Positions 45,478 to 54,103 of a stretch of DNA of 64,000 bases are shown here, piece by piece. Position 1 is the stretch's first letter, and each line of letters starts with the position of its first letter. The position numbers were made by a program, and so were the translations under genes. The notes beneath the pieces are model-generated. The model saw nothing but the letters and a program-made list of their open reading frames with translations, had not been told where the DNA came from and ran no database searches. Source of the DNA: Flavobacterium sp. RSP15 (GTDB lineage Bacteria; Bacteroidota; Bacteroidia; Flavobacteriales; Flavobacteriaceae); assembly GCF_003968755.1 (NCBI RefSeq), contig NZ_RYDL01000014.1, positions 1 through 64,000 on the forward strand, given 5' to 3'.

Positions 45478-45870
45478 ATGGATCAAAAAGTACGTTACGA
45501 AATCGAGTTTCCCATAAATTCTTCTCCACAATTATTGTATCAGTATATCTCTACTCCATCAGGTTTGTCTGAATGGTTTGCAGATAATGTAAACTCTCGT
45601 GGTGAATTTTTTACTTTTATTTGGAAGGATTCCGAAGAAAAAGCAAGGCTTGCCTCTAAGAAAGCAGGTGAGAAAGTAAAATTCAAGTGGGTCGACGAGA
45701 ATAGTAAAGACACGGAGTACTTTTTTGAATTGCATATTTTAGTAGATGAACTCACTAAAGATGTTTCTTTAATGGTGGTAGATTTTGCTGAAAAAGACGA
45801 GGTAAACGAGGCCACACTATTGTGGGAAAATCAAATATCGGATCTTAAACATCTAATTGGATCTGTATAG
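45478..45870 (+). CDS. START-like (SRPBCC) domain protein
   Basis: A 130-residue protein of the START-like/AHSA1-related fold: Y-E-I-E-F-P-I-N-S-S-P-Q-L-L-Y-Q-Y-I-S-T-P-S-G-L-S-E-W-F-A-D-N at the start and W-E-N-Q-I-S-D-L-K-H-L-I-G in the last helix. The fold holds hydrophobic ligands in other proteins; the function of this group is unknown. First gene to the right of the island; 54 nt before the aminotransferase gene. Confidence 0.85.
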   Translation: MDQKVRYEIEFPINSSPQLLYQYISTPSGLSEWFADNVNSRGEFFTFIWKDSEEKARLASKKAGEKVKFKWVDENSKDTEYFFELHILVDELTKDVSLMVVDFAEKDEVNEATLLWENQISDLKHLIGSV

Positions 45871-45890
45871 TAAAATCATATTTTATGACT

Positions 45891-45898
45891 TATATTTG
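45891..45898 (+). promoter_or_regulatory. -7 element before the class IV aminotransferase gene
   Basis: TATATTTG matches TAnnTTTG and lies 26 nt before the start at 45925. No clear -33 element. Confidence 0.45.
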
Positions 45899-45924
45899 CC
45901 TTGAATAAAATTTAGGGCTTTTTT

Positions 45925-46764
45925 ATGATTAATTTTAATGGAACTATTGTGTCTCAGGACACCAATGTATTGTTTCAAAACCGTGCTTTTCTATATGGTG
46001 ACGGTGTTTTTGAAACAGTTAAAATAGTAAATAATACAATTCTTTTTCTAGAAGATCATTATTTCAGGTTAATGTCTTCTATGCGGGTGGTGCGTATGGA
46101 AATCCCAATGAATTTCACCATGGAATACCTGGAGGAACAAATTCTCTCTTTAGTAAAAAAAACGGGTCTCTCTCTTTCCTCCCGAGCCAGAATTACAGTA
46201 TATAGAAACGATGGCGGGTATTATTTGCCGCAAAATAATACGGTTTCTTTTTTGATTCATTCAATAGCGCTTGAGAATACTTTGTATTCAATTGAAAAGA
46301 AAGAATATGAAGTAGATTTATACAAAGACTTCTATATCACAAAACAATTGCTATCGTCGATCAAAACGACTAATAAAATTATTAATATAACAGGAAGTAT
46401 TTTCGCTAATGAAAATGGCTTGGACAATTGCTTAGTACTTAATGATAGCAAGAATGTAGTAGAAGCATTGCAAGGGAATATCTTTATGCTAATGGGTGAT
46501 AAATTGATTACGCCGCCGGTTTCTGAGGGGTGTTTAAACGGCGTTATGAGAAAACAGATTTTAAGTTTGGCTAAAAAAATAGAAACTTTAGAGGTTGTCG
46601 AGGAAGTGATCTCTCCGTTTGACCTGCAAAAAGCGGATGAATTATTTATAACAAACGTAATAAAAGGGATTCAACCCGTAACGCGATACCGCAAAAAAGT
46701 ATTTACAACTCACGTATCGACTCAATTATTAGAAAAACTCAACGAAATAGTCCGAAATGCTTAA
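45925..46764 (+). CDS. PLP-dependent class IV aminotransferase or aminodeoxychorismate lyase
   Basis: A 279-residue fold-type IV PLP enzyme: Y-G-D-G-V-F-E-T-V near the start, the PLP Lys in S-S-I-K-T-T-N-K-I near 148, and N-G-L-D-N-C-L-V-L-N-D near 170. The family includes branched-chain aminotransferases, D-amino acid transaminases and PabC lyase for folate synthesis. The short length and single copy fit PabC about as well as a transaminase, so no symbol is given. Its end overlaps the convergent yqgE-type gene by 4 nt. Confidence 0.85.
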   Translation: MINFNGTIVSQDTNVLFQNRAFLYGDGVFETVKIVNNTILFLEDHYFRLMSSMRVVRMEIPMNFTMEYLEEQILSLVKKTGLSLSSRARITVYRNDGGYYLPQNNTVSFLIHSIALENTLYSIEKKEYEVDLYKDFYITKQLLSSIKTTNKIINITGSIFANENGLDNCLVLNDSKNVVEALQGNIFMLMGDKLITPPVSEGCLNGVMRKQILSLAKKIETLEVVEEVISPFDLQKADELFITNVIKGIQPVTRYRKKVFTTHVSTQLLEKLNEIVRNA

Positions 46765-47321
46765 TTTAGGTATGGATTTTCTGGAGCATTAGACCAGATG
46801 AGGTATTCGCCGCCTAATTCCATAATCTGTTCTTTCCAGAAATGAGTGGCTGATGTTCCAATTATTTTGTTTTCATAGCTGTTTGCCGTTATAATCCACG
46901 AGCGACTTTCCATTTCGCTTTCTAGTTGGTTTTCATGCCAGCCGGTATAACCTAAAAAGAATCGGATATTGTCTTTGCTTATCTCTCCTTTATTGATGAG
47001 CTCTTTAGTTGCTTCAAAGTCACCACCCCAATATATTCCGTTAGATATTTCAATGCTATTTGGAATTAATTCAGGGATATTATGAATGAAATACAAGTTG
47101 TCTTGTTCTACCGGACCACCATTATAAATCTTAAATCGTGCCGCTATCTCCGGAATTAAATCGTGGATAGTGTACTTTAAAGGTTTGTTAATTATGAAAC
47201 CTACAGATCCTTCTTCATTATAATCAGCTAATAAAATTACCGATCTATTGAATGATAAATCCCCAATTATTTTAGGCTCTGCTATAAGCAAATATCCTTT
47301 TTTTATCTTATCTGTTATCAT
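46761..47321 (-). CDS. YqgE/AlgH family protein (DUF179)
   Basis: A 186-residue DUF179 protein: L-I-A-E-P-K-I-I-G-D-L-S-F-N-R-S-V-I-L-L near the start, G-G-P-V-E-Q-D-N-L-Y-F-I-H near 70, and F-L-G-Y-T-G-W-H-E-N-Q-L-E-S-E near 123. The biochemical role is not known; AlgH affects alginate control in Pseudomonas. It ends inside the convergent aminotransferase gene by 4 nt. Confidence 0.92.
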   Translation of the reverse strand: MITDKIKKGYLLIAEPKIIGDLSFNRSVILLADYNEEGSVGFIINKPLKYTIHDLIPEIAARFKIYNGGPVEQDNLYFIHNIPELIPNSIEISNGIYWGGDFEATKELINKGEISKDNIRFFLGYTGWHENQLESEMESRSWIITANSYENKIIGTSATHFWKEQIMELGGEYLIWSNAPENPYLN

Positions 47322-47390
47322 CGGATTAGATTTTTTATTAAATTTAGGTTTTTTATTTTAAGGGAGCCATATAAAATCGGTGAAACGTAT

Positions 47391-47417
47391 AAAAAAACCT
47401 TCCAGATGGAAGGTTTT
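47391..47417 (-). terminator. Terminator of the HU gene
   Basis: A 10-bp stem AAAACCTTCC/GGAAGGTTTT with a 4-nt loop; seven T on the minus strand. Confidence 0.88.
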
Positions 47418-47440
47418 GTTATATTTAGGAAGGATAAAAA

Positions 47441-47713
47441 TTAGTTTACTGCACCTTCTAATTCTGCTCCAGCTTTAAATTTCACTACATTTTTAGCAGC
47501 GATTTGAATAGTTTTTCCTGTTTGAGGATTTCTACCGTCTCTTGCAGCTCTGGCAGATACTGACCATGATCCGAAACCTACTAAAGATACTCTACCACCT
47601 TTTTTCAAAGTTCCGCCTACGTTACCTAAAAATGACTCTAAAGCTAATTTTGCTGCAGCTTTTGTAATTCCTGCATCAGCAGCGATAGCATCGATTAATT
47701 CTGATTTGTTCAT
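47441..47713 (-). CDS. HU-family DNA-binding protein
   Basis: A 90-residue HU: helical start M-N-K-S-E-L-I-D-A-I-A, core G-G-R-V-S-L-V-G-F-G-S-W and the DNA-gripping arm R-N-P-Q-T-G-K-T-I. HU bends and compacts DNA. It has its own promoter and terminator. The arm is typical (R-N-P proline intercalation). Confidence 0.96.
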   Translation of the reverse strand: MNKSELIDAIAADAGITKAAAKLALESFLGNVGGTLKKGGRVSLVGFGSWSVSARAARDGRNPQTGKTIQIAAKNVVKFKAGAELEGAVN

Positions 47714-47757
47714 AATAATTAGTTATTAATTGTTGGTTAAAAAAAATTGTTAATACA

Positions 47758-47787
47758 CAAATTTAGTAGGAAATACGTTCCTTGCAA
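47758..47787 (-). promoter_or_regulatory. Promoter of the HU gene
   Basis: On the minus strand TTG (47785-47787) lies 19 nt from TAAATTTG (47758-47765), a good Bacteroidetes -33/-7 pair, about 45 nt before the start codon. Confidence 0.7.
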
Positions 47788-47892
47788 GCGTTTTGTGTTA
47801 ATTTAGAGTATTTTGTTGATAACTTATTTTTTTTGTTGATAAAGTAAAGATTGTTTCTTGTTAAAGTGTATGAGGTGCCCTTTTTGTTGGTG

Positions 47893-48840
47893 TTAATAGA
47901 CTTTTGCGTCAACAGAAAATACAATCCCGTTCAGAAATTCAGAAGTATTCATTTTCTTTTTGCCTGGAAACTGTAAAGTAAGTATTTGGATAAATCCTTT
48001 TTTTACAGCTACCCTCATTTCTTTTTTGGTGCAAATTAAACTCCCGACAGCATAATTATGTTCCTCAGTGATTAGTTTGGCTTCGTATAGCTTTACATTC
48101 CACTCTTCGTTCTTGTCGCCAAAATAACTCCAAGCCGCTGGGTGCGGACTCAAACCTCGTATCAGATTGTTTATTTCCGGCGCTGATTTTGTCCAGTCTA
48201 TTTTGCAATTCTCTTTGTTGAGTTTGTAGGCTGTTCTGGTGTTGGCAGTATCTTTTTGAATCACTGTTGATACACTTCCTTTTTCGATCAGTGCCAAAGT
48301 GTCAATGACGGTCTGGCTTCCTAATTCCATTAATCGGTCATGCAAATGTCCCGCATTTTCGGTTTCATCAATTGGGATTTCCGAACTTAAAATCATTGCG
48401 CCCGTATCAATTTTATCATCGATAAAAAAAGTGGTGACACCCGTTTTAGTTTCTCCATTAATGATTGCCCAATTTATGGGTGCCGCGCCGCGATAATTCG
48501 GCAGGAGCGAAGCATGAAGATTAAAAGTGCCGAAAGAGGGCATTTCCCAAACTACTTTTGGCAACATTCTAAACGCAACTACAGTTTGCAAATTAGCATT
48601 CAACGCTTTTAATTCAGCTAAAAAAGTTTCGTCTTTTAGGTTTAAAGGCTGCAATAAAGTTAGATTATTGGCCAGTGCGTATTCCTTTACTGCTGAGTAT
48701 TTTAATTTTTGTCCGCGACCTGCGGGTTTGTCTGCAGCTGTAATGACACCCACAACTTCGTAGTTGTTTTTCAGTATCGTGTCTAATATTCCCACGGCAA
48801 ATTCAGGCGTACCCATAAAAACTATTCGTAATTTTTCCAT
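47893..48840 (-). CDS. fmt: Methionyl-tRNA formyltransferase
   Basis: A 315-residue Fmt: N-terminal formyltransferase domain (R-I-V-F-M-G-T-P-E-F-A-V, L-L-P-N-Y-R-G-A-A-P-I-N-W-A with the catalytic Asn-His pair region, H-A-S-L-L-P) and C-terminal OB-like domain. It formylates initiator Met-tRNA with 10-formyl-THF. It starts one base into the recQ stop, so the two are coupled in one operon. Confidence 0.96.
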   Translation of the reverse strand: MEKLRIVFMGTPEFAVGILDTILKNNYEVVGVITAADKPAGRGQKLKYSAVKEYALANNLTLLQPLNLKDETFLAELKALNANLQTVVAFRMLPKVVWEMPSFGTFNLHASLLPNYRGAAPINWAIINGETKTGVTTFFIDDKIDTGAMILSSEIPIDETENAGHLHDRLMELGSQTVIDTLALIEKGSVSTVIQKDTANTRTAYKLNKENCKIDWTKSAPEINNLIRGLSPHPAAWSYFGDKNEEWNVKLYEAKLITEEHNYAVGSLICTKKEMRVAVKKGFIQILTLQFPGKKKMNTSEFLNGIVFSVDAKVY

Positions 48841-50735
48841 TATGATCGTAAAGTATATTTATTATTTGGTTTAACCAAAATTGTGTTGTTTTCTAGTAAA
48901 TCCTGAAGTACAAAGATAACTTCGTCCGGACTATTTTTAGTTTTATTTTGAATGTCTCTTGAGTTTAAATCTTCTGCTTGTAATAACGCAATTATTTCTT
49001 TGGAAAGCACCGATACCTCTTTTTTCTTTATTTTTTTAGTAATGCAAAAGGAGCAAACGCCGCAATCAACGGTTGTTTTTTCGCCAAAATAATTTAGAAT
49101 CAACTTATTTTTGCATACTTTTTTTTCACTTATATACTGAATTACGGATTGAAGCTGTTCTTTTTTTAACTGATTTTGATTTTCTAAATGCTTCGAAACT
49201 CGATTGATGGTTCTGTCATCTTCCCGAACTTCATTGAAAATTAATGTGGCGTCATTATTTTTCGAATGGTACTCTATAATTTTCTTTTCTTTTAATTTAT
49301 GTAAAACAGCCTGAATTTCAGTTTCCTTATGGGTTGATTTTTTAGCAATCAGTTGCAGGTTGAATGCAGTTTGCATTTCGTAAATTCCCGGATAGGTGCG
49401 CAAAATGGCTAAAATAATTTCCTCGTCATTTGGATTTAAACTCATATACCGAATCACTTCTTTGGAGGAAATAAGAAACTGCATGGTGATTTTTTCTGAA
49501 AATTCTTGAGACAGGCTAATAATTCCTTGTCGGTCCAGGAATTGCATTGCATGATACGTTTTTAAGGTTGGGAATTCATATTTTGAACAAAAATGATGCA
49601 AATTGAAGGTAAACTGTTCGTTGATTCCTTCTCCGTAAGCGATTTGAAAATAATTGCAAAGCTTGATATACATGAGATTCAAAAACTTTTTATCAGGAAG
49701 AATAGTGATAAATTGGCTTTGAGCCTGAATGATGTCAGAGGGGCTGGTTAATAAAACCGCAAAAGCTCTTTCTCCGTTTCTACCCGCACGTCCGGCTTCT
49801 TGATAATAATTTTCCATGTTTTCCGGAAGCTGAATGTGAATGACCGTTTTTACATTGGCTTTGTCAATTCCCATTCCAAAAGCATTGGTTGCCACAATAA
49901 CCTGTACGTCCTCATTCATCCAGGATTCCATGTTTTTATCTTTTTCTTTGGACGAAAGTCCGCCGTGATAATACGTAGCTTTAAATCCTAATGAATTCAA
50001 TTGAGAGGAAATATCCAGACACGATTTCCTGTTTCGTACATAAATTATGGAAGGTTGTGGATTTTTCTTCAGGATTTGTTCGATTCGGAACAGTTTATCC
50101 TCGACCTCAAAAATCATATAAGCAATATTTTCTCTGGCAAATGATTTTTCAAAAATCTGTGGTTTATGTAGTCCCAGTTCTGCGATGATATCTTCTTTGA
50201 CTCTTGGCGTTGCAGTGGCGGTCAAGGCTAAAAATGGTACTGTTGGAAAATGCTTTTTTAGTTCTGAAATTTTTAAATAAGCTGGTCGAAAATCATGTCC
50301 CCATTGGGAAACGCAATGCGCTTCATCGATTGTGATTAAATGGATGGGAAGATTTTTTATTCGTTCTAAAATCCAATCGGATTGAAGACGCTCTGGCGAT
50401 AAATAAAGGAATTTGTAATTTCCGAATTGGCAATTGTCTAATAAATCAATCATTTCCTCGGATCGAATTCCGCCTGTCAGCGCTATGGCTTTGATGTTTC
50501 GCTGTTGCAAATTGGCGACTTGATCTTTCATGAGCGCTACCAATGGCGAGATAACCAGGCAAATGCCTTCTTTCATCATTGCCGGAATCTGGAAACAAAC
50601 TGATTTTCCACCGCCTGTTGGCATCAGTGCAAAAGTATCTTGACCACTTAAAACGGAATCAATGATTTCCTTTTGCAGTGACCTGAATTTGTTGTGCTTC
50701 CAATATTTTTGAAGAATAGCTTCTGCTTCTTGCAT
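48840..50735 (-). CDS. recQ: ATP-dependent DNA helicase RecQ
   Basis: A 631-residue RecQ: motif I M-P-T-G-G-G-K-S near residue 40, DEAH box T-I-D-E-A-H-C-V-S-Q-W-G-H-D-F-R-P near 137, motif VI Q-E-A-G-R-A-G-R near 314, and the zinc-binding Cys cluster (C-K-N-K and C-G-V-C-S-F-C) near 555-575. The HRDC domain at the end is weak or absent. It unwinds DNA 3' to 5' in repair. It lies upstream of fmt with a 1-nt overlap. Confidence 0.94.
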   Translation of the reverse strand: MQEAEAILQKYWKHNKFRSLQKEIIDSVLSGQDTFALMPTGGGKSVCFQIPAMMKEGICLVISPLVALMKDQVANLQQRNIKAIALTGGIRSEEMIDLLDNCQFGNYKFLYLSPERLQSDWILERIKNLPIHLITIDEAHCVSQWGHDFRPAYLKISELKKHFPTVPFLALTATATPRVKEDIIAELGLHKPQIFEKSFARENIAYMIFEVEDKLFRIEQILKKNPQPSIIYVRNRKSCLDISSQLNSLGFKATYYHGGLSSKEKDKNMESWMNEDVQVIVATNAFGMGIDKANVKTVIHIQLPENMENYYQEAGRAGRNGERAFAVLLTSPSDIIQAQSQFITILPDKKFLNLMYIKLCNYFQIAYGEGINEQFTFNLHHFCSKYEFPTLKTYHAMQFLDRQGIISLSQEFSEKITMQFLISSKEVIRYMSLNPNDEEIILAILRTYPGIYEMQTAFNLQLIAKKSTHKETEIQAVLHKLKEKKIIEYHSKNNDATLIFNEVREDDRTINRVSKHLENQNQLKKEQLQSVIQYISEKKVCKNKLILNYFGEKTTVDCGVCSFCITKKIKKKEVSVLSKEIIALLQAEDLNSRDIQNKTKNSPDEVIFVLQDLLENNTILVKPNNKYTLRS

Positions 50736-50794
50736 AGAGTATAGATTTCATTTCATTGAAAAACAGTCCAAAGCATAAATCCTAAACCTGCAGA

Positions 50795-51334
50795 CTATCT
50801 GGAAATTTCATCTAAGATAAAAAGAATTCGGTTATCCATCGTATCTTTTGGAACTTCTATGAGTTTGTACCCATAATTTTCATAGGTTTCAGTAAGATGA
50901 TTGTAGATGAGTTTCGCTTGTTCGAAGTTTTCATAACGTTCGTGGTCGCTGATATAAATTTCTTCCCAAGGCGGGAGTATGAATATTTTTGAGTAGGCGT
51001 GTTCGCGGCAGGCCGTATCAAAAGTAGCAGGATAACTATCGCCTATGTAATGCATGTAGGCCAAAACATCTGGAATTCCTCTGTCTATAAATACAATGTC
51101 GTGGATTTCTTTGGAAGCATTTTGAAATTGTTTTTTTCTCCCTTCAAGAAGCAATTCGCTGAATAACAGTGGTTTTTCCAGGAATAATTGCTCGATTCCT
51201 TGTTTTTTTGCTTCCAATGTTACTTCCCGGGAAATTTCGGGATAACAACAATGTCCCTGAGCTATCAATCCATCGATGATAGTAGTTTTACCGGTTCCTG
51301 GACCGCCAATGATAACTATAATTTCTTTCTGCAC
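50795..51334 (-). CDS. Small P-loop NTPase (AAA_28-like)
   Basis: A 179-residue protein: Walker A G-G-P-G-T-G-K-T-T near residue 10, then D-I-V-F-I-D-R-G-I-P-D near 79-89, similar to the AAA_28 family and to nucleotide kinases. The substrate is unknown. It lies 59 nt upstream of recQ in the same direction and may share its transcript. Confidence 0.82.
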   Translation of the reverse strand: MQKEIIVIIGGPGTGKTTIIDGLIAQGHCCYPEISREVTLEAKKQGIEQLFLEKPLLFSELLLEGRKKQFQNASKEIHDIVFIDRGIPDVLAYMHYIGDSYPATFDTACREHAYSKIFILPPWEEIYISDHERYENFEQAKLIYNHLTETYENYGYKLIEVPKDTMDNRILFILDEISR

Positions 51335-51452
51335 TTTTAAAAAATAAGGGCAAATTTACTTAAACTTATTGGGATTTGAAAAAATCATTGCGGTTAAAGT
51401 GCGATTAAACAAAAAATCATATTTCAAAATTCATAATTCACGTTTGAAACCG

Positions 51453-51460
51453 TATATTTG
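51453..51460 (+). promoter_or_regulatory. -7 element before the DUF493 gene
   Basis: TATATTTG, 20 nt before the start at 51481; matches TAnnTTTG. The -33 region has no clear TTG. Confidence 0.45.
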
Positions 51461-51480
51461 CCTTTATTTTTAAATAAAAA

Positions 51481-51765
51481 ATGGATAAGAAGACGGAAGA
51501 ATTTTACGATAGATTAAAAGTAGAGTTGGATATGAGCAATACATGGCCAGCAGAATACTTATTTAAATTTATTGTGCCAACAGAAAGTGATAATGTAGAA
51601 CGTGTTGAGTTGGCTTTTGATTGCATGGGAGCGGTTATCAAAACCACAAAATCCAAGACTGGAAAATTTACCAGCATATCTGTTGATGTGACTGTGAAAG
51701 ACGCACAAGAAATAGTAGATAAATACCAAGAAGTCTCTATAATAAAAGGCATTATTTCTCTTTAG
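51481..51765 (+). CDS. DUF493 (YbeD-like) protein
   Basis: A 94-residue ferredoxin-like fold protein: F-Y-D-R-L-K-V-E-L, W-P-A-E-Y-L-F-K-F-I-V-P and F-T-S-I-S-V-D-V-T-V-K-D-A-Q-E-I-V-D-K-Y. The fold resembles ACT regulatory domains. The role is unknown. The DUF4290 gene follows within 85 nt in the same direction. Confidence 0.88.
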   Translation: MDKKTEEFYDRLKVELDMSNTWPAEYLFKFIVPTESDNVERVELAFDCMGAVIKTTKSKTGKFTSISVDVTVKDAQEIVDKYQEVSIIKGIISL

Positions 51766-51849
51766 ATATAAAAAATTGGGATGGGTGTTCGAATGATTCC
51801 ACTATTCGAAAAGAAAACACTTAAATCAAAAAAAAATATACATTCGAAT

Positions 51850-52575
51850 ATGAATTCAAAATATAGTAAAGAAAATGCGAACGATGTCGTGCATCATTTG
51901 GAATACAATGCAGAGCGATCGCATTTGATTATTCCCGAGTACGGCCGTCATTTGCAAAAATTAATTGATCAGGCTACTAAAATAGAAGATGATGTAGAAC
52001 GCAATAAAGCGGCAAAATACATTATTCAGGTCATGGGCAGCTTGAATCCGCATTTGCGTGATGTTCCTGATTTTCAACACAAATTATGGGATCAAATTTT
52101 TATAATGTCTGATTTTAAACTAGTGGCGGATTCGCCCTACCCAATTCCCTCGCGCGAAGTTTTGCAACTGAAACCGGATGTGTTGAGTTACCCTCAGAAT
52201 TTCCCCAAATACAGGTATTATGGCAACAACATAAAATACATGATTGATGTGGCCAATAAATGGGAAGATGGCGATATGAAAAGTGCCTTGGTGAAAGTAA
52301 TTGCCAATCACATGAAAAAATCATATTTGAGTTGGAACAAAGACACAGTAAAAGATGATGTCATTTTTGAACATTTATTTGAACTCTCTGATGGCAAGTT
52401 GAATTTGATTCAAAGTTCAGAGGAATTATTAAATACCACTGATTTATTACGAACCAATAAGCGGGTTTCGAATAAAATATTGCCGGTAGGACAACCCAAA
52501 ATTCTTAGCAATAAGAATACAAAAACAGGAAAACCAAATCCGATTCACAAGAACCAAAATAGGAAACCTTTGTAA
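51850..52575 (+). CDS. DUF4290 protein
   Basis: A 241-residue Bacteroidetes-specific DUF4290 protein: Y-N-A-E-R-S-H-L-I-I-P-E-Y-G-R-H near residue 19, R-N-K-A-A-K-Y-I-I-Q-V-M-G-S near 53, and a low-complexity N/K-rich tail. Function unknown. The start at 51850 (M-N-S-K-Y-S-K-E-N) is preferred to an ATG at 51781 because the extra N-terminal residues look unlike the family. It precedes murA in the same direction, separated by a repetitive spacer. Confidence 0.87.
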   Translation: MNSKYSKENANDVVHHLEYNAERSHLIIPEYGRHLQKLIDQATKIEDDVERNKAAKYIIQVMGSLNPHLRDVPDFQHKLWDQIFIMSDFKLVADSPYPIPSREVLQLKPDVLSYPQNFPKYRYYGNNIKYMIDVANKWEDGDMKSALVKVIANHMKKSYLSWNKDTVKDDVIFEHLFELSDGKLNLIQSSEELLNTTDLLRTNKRVSNKILPVGQPKILSNKNTKTGKPNPIHKNQNRKPL

Positions 52576-52679
52576 GTCAGTTATAAATTGGAGTTATAAG
52601 TTTTGAATTTTGTTCTATTACTTTTAGCTCGTAACTTTTTAACTTATAACTAATAATTTATAACTCATAACTGTAAAAA
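52576..52679. repeat. Repetitive spacer before murA
   Basis: Variants of AGTTATAA and its complement TTATAACT occur at least six times in about 100 nt and can form alternative hairpins up to the murA start codon. Confidence 0.55.
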
Positions 52680-53990
52680 ATGGGAATTTTCAAAATAGAA
52701 GGAGGCATCAGTCTAAAAGGAGAAATCACGCCACAAGGGGCAAAAAATGAAGCGTTACAAATTTTATGTGCCGTTCTTTTAACACCTGAAAAAGTAATTA
52801 TCAATAATATTCCTGATATTATTGACATCAATAAACTAATTACGCTTCTGGGAAATTTAGGAGTAAAAATTCAAAAAAATGGGTCAGGCTCGTATACTTT
52901 TCAAGCTGATGAAGTGAATATAGAGTATCTGGAAACCGAAGCATTCAAGAAAGAAGGCGGTTCTTTAAGAGGTTCCATCATGATTGTTGGACCACTTTTG
53001 GCACGATTTGGAAAAGGATATATCCCAAAACCAGGTGGTGATAAAATAGGTCGCAGAAGATTGGATACGCATTTTGAAGGATTCATCAATCTGGGCGCTA
53101 AATTTCGTTACAACAGAGAAGATCACTTTTATGGCGTTGAAGCAGCAGAAGGGTTAAAAGGGGCCGATATGTTATTAGACGAAGCCTCCGTAACCGGAAC
53201 CGCAAATATTGTTATGGCTGCCGTTTTGGCCAAAGGAAAAACAACAGTGTATAATGCAGCTTGTGAACCTTACTTGCAACAATTGTGTAAGATGTTGAAC
53301 TCTATGGGAGCTAAAATAACTGGAGTTGGGTCTAACTTATTGACTATTGAAGGAGTTGAAAGTTTAGGTGGTTGCGAGCATAGAATTCTTCCAGATATGA
53401 TTGAAATTGGGAGCTGGATTGGTCTGGCTGCCATGACAAAATCAGAGATTACAATAAAAAATGTCAGCTGGGACAACCTTGGTGTTATTCCTACTACCTT
53501 TAGAAAACTTGGAATTACGCTGGAACGTCGTGGCGATGATATATACATTCCTGCTCACGTAGATGGATATGAAGTAAAAACAGATATTGACGGTTCTATT
53601 TTGACAATTGCTGATGCACCTTGGCCCGGATTTACTCCGGATTTATTGAGTATCGTGCTTGTAGTTGCCACTCAGGCAAGAGGTGATGTTTTGATTCACC
53701 AAAAAATGTTTGAAAGCAGATTGTTCTTTGTGGATAAACTGATTGATATGGGAGCAAAAATTATGTTGTGTGATCCGCATAGAGCAGTTGTGATGGGGCA
53801 TGATTTCAAATCGCAGCTCAAAGCCACCACAATGTCATCACCGGATATTCGTGCGGGAATTTCATTATTGATTGCTGCGCTTTCCGCAAAAGGAACGAGT
53901 ACAATTCAAAACATTGAACAAATCGACAGAGGATACGAACGTATTGACGAACGATTGAGGGCTATTGGTGCAAATATTGTACGTGCATAA
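52680..53990 (+). CDS. murA: UDP-GlcNAc 1-carboxyvinyltransferase MurA, Asp active-site variant
   Basis: A 436-residue MurA, normal length, first committed enzyme of peptidoglycan precursor synthesis (transfer of enolpyruvate from PEP to UDP-GlcNAc). The N-terminal K-N-E motif (A-K-N-E-A, residues 21-25) and the R-A-G-I-S-L-L-I-A-A-L segment near 395 are present. The loop that in E. coli carries Cys115 (P-G-G-C) reads P-G-G-D-K-I-G-R-R-R, with Asp121 in place of Cys. Asp at this place keeps activity but removes the fosfomycin target in other bacteria. A long hairpin terminator follows. Confidence 0.96.
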   Translation: MGIFKIEGGISLKGEITPQGAKNEALQILCAVLLTPEKVIINNIPDIIDINKLITLLGNLGVKIQKNGSGSYTFQADEVNIEYLETEAFKKEGGSLRGSIMIVGPLLARFGKGYIPKPGGDKIGRRRLDTHFEGFINLGAKFRYNREDHFYGVEAAEGLKGADMLLDEASVTGTANIVMAAVLAKGKTTVYNAACEPYLQQLCKMLNSMGAKITGVGSNLLTIEGVESLGGCEHRILPDMIEIGSWIGLAAMTKSEITIKNVSWDNLGVIPTTFRKLGITLERRGDDIYIPAHVDGYEVKTDIDGSILTIADAPWPGFTPDLLSIVLVVATQARGDVLIHQKMFESRLFFVDKLIDMGAKIMLCDPHRAVVMGHDFKSQLKATTMSSPDIRAGISLLIAALSAKGTSTIQNIEQIDRGYERIDERLRAIGANIVRA

Positions 53991-54012
53991 ATAACATAAA
54001 TCATAAAAATTT

Positions 54013-54076
54013 TCGTTTAAGTAAGCCAGAAAGAATTTAAATCTAAAATTTAATTCGGTTTACTTAAACGATTTTA
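54013..54076 (+). terminator. Terminator of murA
   Basis: A 15-bp outer stem (54013-54027 with 54057-54071, one G-U pair) and an inner AT stem, followed by TTTTACTTTT. Confidence 0.75.
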
Positions 54077-54103
54077 CTTTTATTTCATCTTTAAACAAAG
54101 CGC

